Notes: generated by a model from the letters alone, not told the origin. A stretch of DNA of 64,000 bases from Candidatus Homeothermus arabinoxylanisolvens (GCA_001689405.1 LUJO01000018.1:1-64000); one strand, 5' to 3'; shown: positions 23,804 through 33,555, numbered from the stretch's first letter. Numbers and translations: made by a program.

Positions 23804-25051
23804 TTACGCGAGAGTGTCAAGAAGCGGCTTTACATCGCCGTAAATAATATCGGTGGCACCGAGATTCTCCTTTATATACCGGGCCGCATTACGGCCGCAC
23901 TCGTCAAGATACTCTTTGTCGGTCAACAACCGGTCAAGTATCTCCACAAACCGTGCATTGTCGCTGAACGTAAACGCGCCCTTGACGTCTATAAGGTCAT
24001 AGGCCTCCTTGAATTTACGATAATTGGGGCCGAACAACACCGGCATACCATAGACCGCAGCTTCGTTTATATTATGTATGCTTACACCGAAACCGCCGCC
24101 CACATAGGCTATGTCGCCATAGGAGTAAGTGCTCGACAGCTTGCCGTAGCCGTCTATTATCAGACAGTCGGCCTCACGCGCTTCCTCCGGAGTGGCCGAT
24201 GACAGGCGGCACGACTTGCGCGTAAGTTTACGTTCTATGGCATCAAGACGCTTGGGCTCCACTTCATGAGGCGCTATAATCAGCTTTAGCTCCGGATGGG
24301 AGTTAAAATAAGGTATCAGATACTCTTCGTCAGGCGGCCATGTGCTACCCGCCACTATCGTCACAGGCGCGTCATCTACAAAAGCGGCGGCCTGAGGTAT
24401 CTCCACGCAACTGCGCATTATGTCGGTCACACGGTCAAAACGCGTGTCGCCGGCGACAGTGACGTTGGTCACGCCTATGCCCTCAAGCAATTGGCGCGAG
24501 CGCTCGTCCTGAACATAAACATGCGTATAGCAACGCAACATATTACGGAACATAGCTCCCCACGGCTTGAAAAATATCTGTGAGGGACGAAATATAGACG
24601 ATATTATATAAGTCGGTATACCGCGCCGTTTAAGCTCCTGCAGATAATTGCCCCAGAATTCGTACTTGACAAATACGGCCATGCAGGGATTTACGATGTC
24701 GAGGAATTCCTTTACACGCGACTTGATATCAAGCGGCAGATAGCATACGGCATCGACCTCGCTGAAATTTTTACGCACCTCGTAGCCTGACGGAGAAAAG
24801 AACGTAAGCAGTATCTTTACTTCGGGATTTTCACGGCGAATCTTCTCTATAAGAGGACGACCCTGCTCAAACTCACCGAGCGACGCGGCATGAATCCAGA
24901 CATACGGCTTGCCGGGCTGAATCTTTTCTCTCAGATAGTCAAGAGCCTCCTTCTGTCCTCTGCGCAGTTTTTTGATCTTTTCGCTTTTAAAGGCGCCGAG
25001 ACTTATTCCGGCGTCAAAAGCGCGCATTCCCAAGTTATATAATGGATTCAT
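23804..25051 (-). CDS. waaA: 3-deoxy-D-manno-octulosonic acid (Kdo) transferase
   Basis: This inner-membrane-associated glycosyltransferase adds Kdo from CMP-Kdo to lipid A precursor, the first step of lipopolysaccharide core assembly. The 415-residue length is right for the family. Motifs seen are 'WIHAASLGEFEQGRPLI' near residue 52, 'PVTIVAGSTWPPDEE' in the middle, and 'DIAYVGGGFGVSIHNINEAAVYGMPVLFGPNYRKF' near residue 318, the GT30 donor-binding region. It starts 9 bases after the gltX stop. It is convergent with the acetyltransferase gene. Confidence 0.95.
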   Translation of the reverse strand: MNPLYNLGMRAFDAGISLGAFKSEKIKKLRRGQKEALDYLREKIQPGKPYVWIHAASLGEFEQGRPLIEKIRRENPEVKILLTFFSPSGYEVRKNFSEVDAVCYLPLDIKSRVKEFLDIVNPCMAVFVKYEFWGNYLQELKRRGIPTYIISSIFRPSQIFFKPWGAMFRNMLRCYTHVYVQDERSRQLLEGIGVTNVTVAGDTRFDRVTDIMRSCVEIPQAAAFVDDAPVTIVAGSTWPPDEEYLIPYFNSHPELKLIIAPHEVEPKRLDAIERKLTRKSCRLSSATPEEAREADCLIIDGYGKLSSTYSYGDIAYVGGGFGVSIHNINEAAVYGMPVLFGPNYRKFKEAYDLIDVKGAFTFSDNARFVEILDRLLTDKEYLDECGRNAARYIKENLGATDIIYGDVKPLLDTLA

Positions 25052-25060
25052 CGGGGGAAT

Positions 25061-26584
25061 TTATATTTTTATCCTTTCGACGCCCTTCTTTATGCGGGCC
25101 ACAGTCTCGTCCTTGCCAAGCAGCTCGGTTATGTCAAACATGTGGGGTCCTTTACATTCACCGACCACAGTAAGACGGAAAGCGTTCATGACGTTGCCCA
25201 GATGATAGCCCTTTGACGCTATCCAGTCAAGCACAACCGGCTCCGCGGCCTTGCTGCCGAAGTCGGGAAGCGCAAGTAGTACATCGACAAGCTCACCCAT
25301 AATACGGGGGGTATCTTCGCTCCAACGCTTTTTCACATCTTTGGCATTGTACTCCTCGGGCGCGACAAAGAAGAATTTGGTCTGATCCCAGAGATCTTTC
25401 ACGAAGTAGATACGTCCTTTCACGAGACTCACCACACGAGCGAGAAACTCGTCGCTGTAATCGTCGGCGTTTACCCCGTGCTGACGGAGAACAGGCTTAA
25501 ACAATTGCGCGAGACGCTCGTCGGAAAGCATCTGCAGATATTCATGGTTGAACCAACGGCCCTTTTCGTAATCAAACTTGGCACCGGCCTTGGAACAATG
25601 TGAAAAATCAAATTTAGCTATCAGCTCGTCCATTGACATGATTTCGGTATCATCGCCGGGATTCCATCCGAGAAGAGCGAGGAAGTTGACCACAGCCTCA
25701 GGCAGATAGCCCGATTCGCGATAGCCTGAAGATACTTCACCGCCTTCGGGATGCCACTCAAGCGGGAATACCGGAAATCCGAGACGGTCGCCGTCGCGCT
25801 TGCTCAACTTGCCTTTGCCGTCAGGTTTAAGCAACAGCGGCAGATGCACAAATGCGGGAGCGGTATCGCTCCATCCGAAAGCTTCGTAAAGCAACACATG
25901 CAACGGAGCCGAAGGCAACCACTCCTCGCCGCGTATGACATGAGTCACCTCCATCAGGTGGTCATCCACTATGTTGGCGAGGTGATATGTAGGCAGGTCA
26001 TCGGCGCTTTTGTATATGACCTTATCGTCGAGTATCGATGAGTTTATGGTGACTTTTCCACGGAGCAGGTCGTTGACCACGACATCGCGGCCCGGCTCGA
26101 CCTTGAAACGTACCACGTACTGTGTGCCGCCGTCAATAAGACTCTTAACCTCGTCATCGGACATCGACAGAGAATTACGCATAGACATACGGGTCGAGGC
26201 GTCATACTGGAAGTTGGCCACTTCCGACCGTTTGGCCTCAAGCTCGGCGGGGGTATCAAACGCTATATACGCCCGGCCGTTGTCAAGCAACATCTTGACA
26301 TGCTCGCGATATATGTCGCGACGTTCGCTCTGCTTGTACGGGCCGTAAGCGCCACCCTCGCGCACGCCCTCGTCAATGCCTATGCCGAGCCAAGCGAGTG
26401 ACTCGTTGATATAGTCCTCGGCCCCGGGCACAAACCGGTTGGAGTCTGTATCCTCGATACGCAGTATCATGTCGCCGCCATGCTTGCGGGCAAAAAGGTA
26501 ATTGTACAGAGCGGTTCTAACGCCGCCTATATGCAGGGGTCCTGTGGGAGAAGGAGCAAATCTTACTCTGACTTTACGGTCCAT
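25061..26584 (-). CDS. gltX: glutamate--tRNA ligase
   Basis: This class I aminoacyl-tRNA synthetase charges tRNA-Glu. The HIGH motif appears as 'PTGPLHIGG' near residue 13, and the KMSKS motif as 'KLSKRDG' near residue 259. Residue 507 is the end, normal for the bacterial discriminating or non-discriminating form. A TAACTTTG box lies 27 bases upstream. It is followed closely by waaA. Confidence 0.97.
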   Translation of the reverse strand: MDRKVRVRFAPSPTGPLHIGGVRTALYNYLFARKHGGDMILRIEDTDSNRFVPGAEDYINESLAWLGIGIDEGVREGGAYGPYKQSERRDIYREHVKMLLDNGRAYIAFDTPAELEAKRSEVANFQYDASTRMSMRNSLSMSDDEVKSLIDGGTQYVVRFKVEPGRDVVVNDLLRGKVTINSSILDDKVIYKSADDLPTYHLANIVDDHLMEVTHVIRGEEWLPSAPLHVLLYEAFGWSDTAPAFVHLPLLLKPDGKGKLSKRDGDRLGFPVFPLEWHPEGGEVSSGYRESGYLPEAVVNFLALLGWNPGDDTEIMSMDELIAKFDFSHCSKAGAKFDYEKGRWFNHEYLQMLSDERLAQLFKPVLRQHGVNADDYSDEFLARVVSLVKGRIYFVKDLWDQTKFFFVAPEEYNAKDVKKRWSEDTPRIMGELVDVLLALPDFGSKAAEPVVLDWIASKGYHLGNVMNAFRLTVVGECKGPHMFDITELLGKDETVARIKKGVERIKI

Positions 26585-26610
26585 TTCGTTAAATTATTAA
26601 AAAAGCACCG

Positions 26611-26618
26611 CAAAGTTA
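26611..26618 (-). promoter_or_regulatory. -7 box of gltX
   Basis: The minus strand reads TAACTTTG, 27 bases before the gltX start codon, in the 110-bp gap after the DUF3108 gene. Confidence 0.55.
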
Positions 26619-26694
26619 AGAATTTATTACGAGATAAACCATATTAAAATCCATTATGTCGTAGCGGCCGCGGCGACAAACGGCCTATGGCTAC

Positions 26695-27474
26695 TTATTG
26701 TACTTTTGTGGCCCCTGTAAAAAAGGCGTGGACCTTGCCCAACGGCAGCTGTCCTTCGAGCTTTACCGGTATGCGTGCCGCATCGGTACTTATCCATGTG
26801 TCCATGGCATCGGATGTAGTCTTACCACGCATGGTAAAGGTAAACGACAGCCTATAGGTCTGCCAGCGGCGCCCATTAAGGTTCACGTTCTCGATGCCGC
26901 AATAACGCACACTAAGCTGCTCCACATTCCGGCCCGAGAATACATTAAGATTTATCGTGGTGCCGGGCTTCATATCGGCGAAATCGACAGTGCGCAGATA
27001 GTAGAATACCGACAGCATGTCGACCGTCAGTCCCGTAGCGTGCAGCACCGTATCGGACCGCACGATGGGTCCGCCGTTTCGCGAGCGCTCGCGAAGCGCA
27101 TCGCCGATCACCTCATTGCCACGGCGCTTGTATGTCACCACGTCGTAATTATACTGTGCCCCTTCGTGGGTAATCTTCTTATATACGGTAGGCGTACATG
27201 ACGGTCGCGTCATGACCGACTTCAGAGTGTCGCGCACCATGAACACCTTGTCGGCCCACGGCACAGTCTTGGCGGCAAGCTGAGCGTAATAATTGCCGGC
27301 ATCGCTACGTAGCGACAACACCGCCGTGGCCGCCTCTTTATTTATGATACCCCATTTATAAAGTATCACGTAATTAAGATCTTCGTCAGGCAGCTCGATG
27401 ACAGCCATAGCCGTCGAAGCTACAGTCATCGACAAGACCAACGTAAATATACGTAAACATTTCAATCTAAACAT
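26695..27474 (-). CDS. DUF3108 domain secreted protein
   Basis: The 259-residue protein has a signal peptide ending near 'TVASTAMA' and a single domain of the DUF3108 family: 'LYKWGIINKEAATAVLSL' near residue 39, 'VLHATGLTVDMLSVFYYLRTVDF' in the middle and 'MDTWISTDAARIPVKLEGQLPLGKVHAFF' at the end. The family is periplasmic, with a lipocalin-like or LolA-like fold suspected, and its function is unknown. It starts 10 bases after the thymidine kinase stop and is probably co-transcribed with it. Confidence 0.88.
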   Translation of the reverse strand: MFRLKCLRIFTLVLSMTVASTAMAVIELPDEDLNYVILYKWGIINKEAATAVLSLRSDAGNYYAQLAAKTVPWADKVFMVRDTLKSVMTRPSCTPTVYKKITHEGAQYNYDVVTYKRRGNEVIGDALRERSRNGGPIVRSDTVLHATGLTVDMLSVFYYLRTVDFADMKPGTTINLNVFSGRNVEQLSVRYCGIENVNLNGRRWQTYRLSFTFTMRGKTTSDAMDTWISTDAARIPVKLEGQLPLGKVHAFFTGATKVQ

Positions 27475-27484
27475 AGGCCGTTCT

Positions 27485-28111
27485 TTATTCTATAAACGGG
27501 AGCGAATGGCGTGTTGACTGCTCGATACGCTTGTTTCGCCAGCACTTGCGGCACACGGCTATGTAGCGGTCATCGCCGCCTATCTCAAGCTGGTCGCCCT
27601 CTACGACAAAGTCGCCCGCCGCGTCTATGCGTGCGTTGACTATAGTCTTGCGTCCGCATGTACAAGTACTTTTTATCTCATCGATCGTATCGGCAATCTC
27701 GAAAAGCCGTCGCGAACCCTCAAAAAGTTTAGTCTGGAAATCGGTGCGCAGACCGTAACAAAGCACATTGCTTCCGTAGTCATCGACAATTCTTGCCAGC
27801 TGGTCGACCTGCTCGGCCGTCAGAAACTGCGCTTCGTCAATAAGGAACCAGTCTATGACCGTCATGGTCTCCTCAAACATCTCCTGCGCCATCATATAAA
27901 GATCGGTGTCGGGATATATCCACCGGCACTTGCGTTCTATGCCTATCCGCGACCTTATGACATTGTCCTTCTCGCGAGTATCGACAATAGGCTTAAGACA
28001 CGCATAAGTCATGTTGCGCTCCTCGAAGTTGTAAGCTGTAGTCAACAGGAGAGCGGTCTTTGCCGACCCCATAGTGCCATAACGGAAATATAATTTACCC
28101 TTCCGGTTCAT
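27485..28111 (-). CDS. tdk: thymidine kinase
   Basis: Type II thymidine kinase phosphorylates thymidine in the salvage pathway. 'YGTMGSAKTALLL' is the Walker A loop near residue 10, 'WFLIDEAQFLT' the Walker B, and 'TCTCGRKTIVNAR' with 'CRKCW' supply the four zinc-binding Cys. The length of 208 residues from the ATG is normal; a TTG three codons earlier is less likely. Confidence 0.95.
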   Translation of the reverse strand: MNRKGKLYFRYGTMGSAKTALLLTTAYNFEERNMTYACLKPIVDTREKDNVIRSRIGIERKCRWIYPDTDLYMMAQEMFEETMTVIDWFLIDEAQFLTAEQVDQLARIVDDYGSNVLCYGLRTDFQTKLFEGSRRLFEIADTIDEIKSTCTCGRKTIVNARIDAAGDFVVEGDQLEIGGDDRYIAVCRKCWRNKRIEQSTRHSLPFIE

Positions 28112-28220
28112 ATGATACAATATTAATTTAAAACGTAAAATTATATAGAATAGTTGAAATTACCGACTTCAATCGCCATTTTTTCGCAAAGGAGCGGATA
28201 TTCACAATCGTTTAAATACA

Positions 28221-28248
28221 AAAAAGAGTGCCCGCAGGCACTCTTTTT
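28221..28248. terminator. bidirectional-looking terminator after the GH92 gene
   Basis: AAAAAGAGTGCC (28221-28232) pairs perfectly with GGCACTCTTTTT (28237-28248) around CGCA. On the minus strand it follows the GH92 stop by about 30 bases and precedes the tdk start, so it separates the two transcripts. Confidence 0.88.
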
Positions 28249-28278
28249 GTAAGACTTCATCATACTTTGCAGCCGCAG

Positions 28279-30579
28279 TTATCTCGTCGGCACAGACAAT
28301 TCGGTCGAGAAGGAATAAGGGAATGAAGACGGAGCCGTGCCTCGGACGGTATCAGGCTCCGATACCATCTTATAGGTTATGCGCGCTCCATCCATAAGAT
28401 CGCCGTGGGTCACATAATTCTTGTCATACACACTGCCGTTCACCGACATAGCGCCTATGTAACGGTTATCGGCACTGTTGTCAGGCGCATCGAGAGTCAC
28501 CGTATTGCCGTTTTCAAGATGAAGTTTCATCGACTTGAAATAAGGTGTGCCAACGACATACTGGTCTGTTCCGGGGCATACGGGATAGAAGCCCATCGAC
28601 GAAAACACATACCATGCCGATGTCTGTCCGTTATCCTCATCACCGCAATAGCCGTCAAATGCCGAAGTATACATATTGTCCATAACTTCACGTATCCATT
28701 TCTGGGCCTTCCACGGCTGTCCGGAATAATTGTACAGATACAGCATGTGCTGAATCGGCTGGTTGCCATGAGCGTAATTGCCCATGTTCATTATCTGCAT
28801 CTCCCTTATCTCATGGATGACACTGCCATAATAGCTCTCGTCAAATACGGGAGGCACGACAAGCACGGAGTCCATCATGCGGTTGAACTCATCACGACCG
28901 CCCATAAGGTCAATCAGCCCCTGCGGGTCATGAAACACCGACCACGAATAGTGCCAGCTGTTGCCTTCAGTGAAAGCGTCGCCCCACTTCAACGGATTAA
29001 ACGGCGACTGGAACTCACCGTTCTCATTGCGGCCGCGCATCAGCCGGCTTTCGGGGTCAAACAGATTTTTATAATTCAAGGCCCGCTTGGCGTAGACACC
29101 GATCTCTTTCATCGGTTTTTTCAACGCTTTGCCGAGCCGGTATATGCACCAATCGTCATAGGCATACTCAAGAGTGCGGGCGGCGTTTTCTTTTATACCT
29201 ACATTGTAAGGCACATAGCCGAGGCGGTTGTAGTAGTCATAACCGAGGCGGCCCGTAGACGACACGGACGGATGCACCGCGTTGGCACCGTGAGTCACGG
29301 CTTTCCACAATGTCTCTATGTCATGACCGTCAAGACCTTTAAGATAAGCGTCGGCCACAACAGAAGCCGAATTATTGCCTACCATACACGGACGGTGGCC
29401 GGGACTTGCCCATTCAGGCAGAAACCCGCTCTCATTATATGCATTGACCAGTCCCTCCTGCATCTTCCGGTTCATGGAAGGATACATCAGGTTAAGCAAC
29501 GGAAACAGGCTGCGGAACGTATCCCAGAAACCGGTATCGGTAAACATATAACCGGGAAGCACCTTGCCGTTGTAGGGGCTGTAATGTACGACATTGCCCT
29601 TTGCGTCATACTCGTAGAACATTCTGGGGAAAAGTACGGAACGATACAGGCATGAATAGAAAGTGCGGAGGTGGTCGATATTGTCATCATCGACTTCAAT
29701 ACGCGAGAGCACATCGTTCCACACCTTTCGGCCGTCAGACACCAATGTATCGAAACCGACATCGCCAAGCTCCCGTAAATTACGCTCGGCCTGCTCATGG
29801 CTGATGAACGACGACGCCACACGGGCATGCACACGTTCGCCGCGTTTTGTACTGAAGCCTATTATCGCGCCGGCATGGTTGTCTGACGCCTCAAGCGAAT
29901 TTCGGTCGATTTTACCGCCGCCGGTGACGGAAGCGGTGTAGTCAAACGGCTTATCAAATACTATAATGAAAAAATTCCGGAAGTTGTCAGGTACACCGCC
30001 GGTATTTTTTGTCGTATAACCGATTATCTTGTTTTCCGAAGGTATTATCTTTACATACGAACCTTTGTCGTAAGCATCGACTACGACAAAAGAGCTGTCA
30101 TTTTCAGGAAATGTGAAGCGGAACATGGCCGCGCGTTCGGTAGGCGTTATTTCAGTCACCACGTCATGGTCGGCGAGATAGGCTCTGTAATAATAAGGAG
30201 TGGCTCTCTCCGCCTTGTGCGAAAACCAGCTGGCGCGCTCATCCTGATTGAACACCGCCCTGCCGGTGACGGGCATGATAGCGAACTGCCCGTAATCGTT
30301 CATCCACGGACTCGGCTGATGGGTCTGCTTAAAGCCGCGTATCTTGTCGGCCCCGTAGGTATAGGTCCATCCGTCACCCATCTTGCCGGTCTGGGGCGTC
30401 CAGAAATTCATACCCCACGGCCGGGCGATAGCCGGATAAGTATTTCCAGTAGACAACTCGCGTTTTGAGTGAGTGCCTACAAGAGTGCTTACATAATCTA
30501 CCGGCTCAGTATCGGCATGCAGCCAAGCCGGCGGCACCATCATGGACAATGCCGCGATGACAGTCAATATTTTTCCCAT
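28279..30579 (-). CDS. GH92 family exo-alpha-mannosidase
   Basis: This secreted, calcium-dependent alpha-mannosidase belongs to glycoside hydrolase family 92, which trims N-glycans and mannans. The signal peptide ends near 'PPAWLHA'. The N-terminal beta-sandwich starts 'DYVSTLVGTHSKRELSTGNTYPAIARPWGMNFWTPQTG'. The (alpha/alpha)6 domain has 'FYSCLYRSVLFPRMF', 'FTDTGFWDTFRSLFPL', 'GNQPIQHMLYLYN' and 'CGDEDNGQTSAWYVFSSMGFYPVCPG', the last with the catalytic acidic cluster. The 766 residues are complete. The linkage preference (alpha-1,2, 1,3 or 1,6) cannot be read. It is a lone gene, while a second GH92 gene lies at the window end. Confidence 0.95.
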   Translation of the reverse strand: MGKILTVIAALSMMVPPAWLHADTEPVDYVSTLVGTHSKRELSTGNTYPAIARPWGMNFWTPQTGKMGDGWTYTYGADKIRGFKQTHQPSPWMNDYGQFAIMPVTGRAVFNQDERASWFSHKAERATPYYYRAYLADHDVVTEITPTERAAMFRFTFPENDSSFVVVDAYDKGSYVKIIPSENKIIGYTTKNTGGVPDNFRNFFIIVFDKPFDYTASVTGGGKIDRNSLEASDNHAGAIIGFSTKRGERVHARVASSFISHEQAERNLRELGDVGFDTLVSDGRKVWNDVLSRIEVDDDNIDHLRTFYSCLYRSVLFPRMFYEYDAKGNVVHYSPYNGKVLPGYMFTDTGFWDTFRSLFPLLNLMYPSMNRKMQEGLVNAYNESGFLPEWASPGHRPCMVGNNSASVVADAYLKGLDGHDIETLWKAVTHGANAVHPSVSSTGRLGYDYYNRLGYVPYNVGIKENAARTLEYAYDDWCIYRLGKALKKPMKEIGVYAKRALNYKNLFDPESRLMRGRNENGEFQSPFNPLKWGDAFTEGNSWHYSWSVFHDPQGLIDLMGGRDEFNRMMDSVLVVPPVFDESYYGSVIHEIREMQIMNMGNYAHGNQPIQHMLYLYNYSGQPWKAQKWIREVMDNMYTSAFDGYCGDEDNGQTSAWYVFSSMGFYPVCPGTDQYVVGTPYFKSMKLHLENGNTVTLDAPDNSADNRYIGAMSVNGSVYDKNYVTHGDLMDGARITYKMVSEPDTVRGTAPSSFPYSFSTELSVPTR

Positions 30580-30659
30580 TGCAATCGTGTTTTTATTAAA
30601 AGCTCCCGACAGCTATAAGCACCGGGCGCCCGATATTATCATGACTTAAGTAATCGACG

Positions 30660-31952
30660 TTATTTCACAATGACAAGATAATAGTTTTTCTTGCCTTTCT
30701 GTACGAGTATGTATTTGTCGTTGAGGAGCAGGTCGATACCGGCTGCGACATTGATGTCGGTCACCTTCTCCTTGTTTATCGACAAGCCGTTCTGCTGTGC
30801 GAGCTTGCGAAGCTCGCCCTTGCTCGGAAATATCGGAGCCTTCTCGGTCAGCAGGTCGCCTATCTTCACCGATCCGTCAAGGTCGCTGCGGTCTATCTCG
30901 TAACGGTCCACCCCCTCAAATATGTCAAGCAGGGTCTGCTCGTCGATAGAGTGAAGGAGTTCGCCCGCCTTGTTGCTGAAGAGTATCTGCGATGCCTCCA
31001 CGGCAGCCTCGTAGTCCTCAAGGGAGTGTACCATGACGGTGACCTCTTTGGCAAGACGCTTCTGCAGCGGACGACGGCCGGGATCCTCGGCCTGCTCGGC
31101 GACAAGGGCCTCTATCTCCTCACGGGTAAGCTCGGTAAATATCTTTATGTAACGCTCTGCGTCCTCGTCCGACACGTTGAGCCAGAACTGATAGAACTTG
31201 TAAGGCGATGTATATCGCGGGTCAAGCCAGACATTGCCGCTTTCGGTCTTGCCGAACTTGGTGCCGTCGGCTTTCGTGATAAGCGGGCATGTAAGCGCAT
31301 AAGCCTCGCCGCCGAGTTTACGGCGTATAAGCTCGGTGCCGGTGGTCATATTGCCCCACTGGTCGCTTCCGCCCATCTGCAGCTTACATCCTTTTTCCTC
31401 ATACAGATGCAGGAAGTCATAGCCCTGAAGCAACTGGTAGGTAAATTCGGTAAACGACAGTCCGTCGCGCGCTTCGCCGTTAAGACGCTTCTTGACCGAG
31501 TCCTTGGCCATCATGTAGTTGACTGTAATATGCTTACCGATCAGTCGTGCAAAGTCAAGAAACGAGAAGTCCTTCATCCAGTCATAATTGTTGACAAGCT
31601 CGGCACGGTTAGGCGCATCGGATTCAAAGTCAAGGAACTTGGCAAGCTGTTTTTTGATAGCCTCCTGATTGTGACGTAGCGTAGGCTCGTCAAGCAGATT
31701 GCGTTCGGCTGATTTTCCCGACGGGTCGCCGATCATGCCGGTGGCTCCGCCAACCAAAGCTATAGGCTTATGACCGCAACGCTGAAAGTGACGCAATATC
31801 ATAACGCCGCAGAGGTGACCTATATGAAGAGAGTCGGCAGTAGGGTCTATGCCGAGATAAGCGGTTGTCTGCTGAGAGTTTATAAAATCATCAGTACCGG
31901 GAATCATCGTGTGGAGCATCCCACGCCATTTAAGTTCGTCAATAAAATTCAT
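30660..31952 (-). CDS. tyrS: tyrosine--tRNA ligase
   Basis: This class I synthetase charges tRNA-Tyr. The HIGH motif is 'DSLHIGHLCG' near residue 40, the tyrosine site 'YQLLQGYDFLHLYEEKGCKLQMGGSDQWGNM' near 172, the KMSKS loop 'KFGKTESGNVWLD' near 231, and a C-terminal S4 domain runs from about 365. The length of 430 residues is normal. A TAATTTTG box on the minus strand at 31981-31988 fits a short leader. Confidence 0.97.
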   Translation of the reverse strand: MNFIDELKWRGMLHTMIPGTDDFINSQQTTAYLGIDPTADSLHIGHLCGVMILRHFQRCGHKPIALVGGATGMIGDPSGKSAERNLLDEPTLRHNQEAIKKQLAKFLDFESDAPNRAELVNNYDWMKDFSFLDFARLIGKHITVNYMMAKDSVKKRLNGEARDGLSFTEFTYQLLQGYDFLHLYEEKGCKLQMGGSDQWGNMTTGTELIRRKLGGEAYALTCPLITKADGTKFGKTESGNVWLDPRYTSPYKFYQFWLNVSDEDAERYIKIFTELTREEIEALVAEQAEDPGRRPLQKRLAKEVTVMVHSLEDYEAAVEASQILFSNKAGELLHSIDEQTLLDIFEGVDRYEIDRSDLDGSVKIGDLLTEKAPIFPSKGELRKLAQQNGLSINKEKVTDINVAAGIDLLLNDKYILVQKGKKNYYLVIVK

Positions 31953-31980
31953 CGAAGTATATTTTATATTTTTATGGATG

Positions 31981-32039
31981 CAAAATTAGTCATTTCCCAT
32001 GATATAGGGCACTTAAATCGGAAGAAAAGTGTAATTTTG
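31981..32039. promoter_or_regulatory. divergent promoters of tyrS and the ABC ATPase gene
   Basis: The minus strand reads TAATTTTG at 31981-31988, 28 bases before tyrS. The plus strand reads TAATTTTG at 32032-32039, and the ATG of the ABC gene follows at 32044. Transcription would begin at about that ATG, which suggests a leaderless mRNA. Confidence 0.5.
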
Positions 32040-32043
32040 CGGC

Positions 32044-33474
32044 ATGAAAGAGCTTATAAAGTTGCAGAGCGACACACTGCGCTACATGGGTGTAGAGCTG
32101 AAGAATCCACATCACGCGACCATTCCCGAAGGTGTGACCGTAGTCATCGGCCCTAACGGCAGCGGCAAATCCACACTTGGCCGAATCATAGAAAAGGGCT
32201 GGAACATAATGACCAACGCCATATCCTCGCCTAAAGGAAAACCGTCGATAACTTACGTCGAATTCAATGACATACACTCGCTTAGCGGATGTCATGTAGA
32301 GTACTACCAGCAGCGCAATGAAGCGACGATGAACGACGAAGTGCCTACGGTCAGGGAGATAATGAGCGATAAAATAGACCTGCCGCTCTGGGGCCGCCTG
32401 TGCCGACAGCTTCATATCGACGGCATAGAAGACAAAAAGCTCAACTACCTGTCAAGCGGAGAACTGCGCAAGCTTCTGATCATCAACACACTCATGTCGG
32501 CGCCTGACATAATAATCATAGACAATCCGTACATAGGGCTTGACGCTCCGTCGCGCGAATTGCTCGATGAGGCCGTGGCCGACATCTCTGCGTCAGGCAC
32601 ATCGGTCATAATGCTGTTGTGCAACCCCAACGAGATTCCGTCGTGTACCGACACAATCATACCCATGACCGCCCTGACCATAGGCTCGCCGATAGCATGT
32701 ACCGGCGATATGTCGGCTCTGCGCTCGCGACTGATGAGCCTTATGGACTTCGCCGTCGACACCGACCGGCTGCCCAAGTCGCCCCGTGCGGCCGCAACTC
32801 ATGAAGTGACACTGCAGATGAACGGGTGCAACGTGCGTTACGGCAACCGACACATCATAAAAAACGAGTCGTGGAAAATACTCAACGGCGAATGCTGGGC
32901 GCTCGCCGGCCCCAACGGATGCGGCAAATCAGTGCTGCTCAGCCTCGTTTACGCCGACAACCCGCAGGCATACAGCAACGACATAGTCATATTTGACCGC
33001 AAACGCGGCACCGGCGAAAGCATATGGGACATAAAAAGCCGCATAGGATATGTGTCGCCCGAGATGCATCTATACTTCCGGCATAACGGCACAGTGGCCG
33101 AAGTCATAGCGCAGGGACTGTCGAACACTTCGGGCAATTTCGCCCGGGTGACACCGCTTGCAAAAGAGGCCGCATGGCGGTGGATAGAGCTTTTTCATCT
33201 TGAAAACTTGGCGGAGCGCCGCTACAGCACTCTCTCCACCGGCGAACAGCGCCTCGTGCTCATAGCACGCACGCTCATCAAGCATCCCGACCTGCTCATA
33301 TTCGACGAACCGCTCCACGGTCTTGACTCGGCGCGAAAACGAAGTATAAAAGCCGTCATCAACTCGCTGGTCAAGCGCGACAAGCTCACACTGATTTACG
33401 TGACCCACTTTCTTCCCGAAGTTCCAGAGTGCGTGACCCACACAAAAACGCTTCAAAAGTTAAAAAATGTGTAA
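32044..33474 (+). CDS. ModF-like tandem ABC ATPase
   Basis: The 476-residue soluble protein has two ABC ATPase domains. Domain 1 carries Walker A 'GPNGSGKST' (near 38) and signature 'LSSGELRK'; domain 2 carries Walker A 'GPNGCGKSV' (near 287) and signature 'LSTGEQRLVLIARTL' with Walker B 'LLIFDEPLHGLD'. There are no membrane segments and no transporter genes nearby. Domain 1 has 'IIIDNPYIGLD', where the Walker B Glu is replaced by Asn, so that site is likely inactive. The arrangement resembles ModF (PhrA-like) proteins of unknown role. An ABC-F translation factor is less likely because the long inter-domain linker is absent. Confidence 0.85.
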   Translation: MKELIKLQSDTLRYMGVELKNPHHATIPEGVTVVIGPNGSGKSTLGRIIEKGWNIMTNAISSPKGKPSITYVEFNDIHSLSGCHVEYYQQRNEATMNDEVPTVREIMSDKIDLPLWGRLCRQLHIDGIEDKKLNYLSSGELRKLLIINTLMSAPDIIIIDNPYIGLDAPSRELLDEAVADISASGTSVIMLLCNPNEIPSCTDTIIPMTALTIGSPIACTGDMSALRSRLMSLMDFAVDTDRLPKSPRAAATHEVTLQMNGCNVRYGNRHIIKNESWKILNGECWALAGPNGCGKSVLLSLVYADNPQAYSNDIVIFDRKRGTGESIWDIKSRIGYVSPEMHLYFRHNGTVAEVIAQGLSNTSGNFARVTPLAKEAAWRWIELFHLENLAERRYSTLSTGEQRLVLIARTLIKHPDLLIFDEPLHGLDSARKRSIKAVINSLVKRDKLTLIYVTHFLPEVPECVTHTKTLQKLKNV

Positions 33475-33522
33475 ACCTCCGGCACATTGCACTGAAAACG
33501 CCCGAATTCTGTAACTTTTATG

Positions 33523-33530
33523 TAACTTTG
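33523..33530 (+). promoter_or_regulatory. -7 box of the M28 peptidase gene
   Basis: TAACTTTG lies 25 bases before the ATG at 33556. It probably drives the M28-SufE-peptide transporter group. Confidence 0.5.
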
Positions 33531-33555
33531 GGTAATCAATCATGCATAGTGCCCT

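Noticed and set aside
28405..29655. 416-codon frame antisense to the GH92 gene
   Set aside because: It is opposite a well-supported GH92 enzyme, is rich in His and Arg, and has no recognisable domain.
32044..33474. ABC-F translation factor identity for the tandem ATPase
   Set aside because: The long charged linker between the ATPase domains typical of ABC-F proteins is absent and the first Walker B is degenerate.
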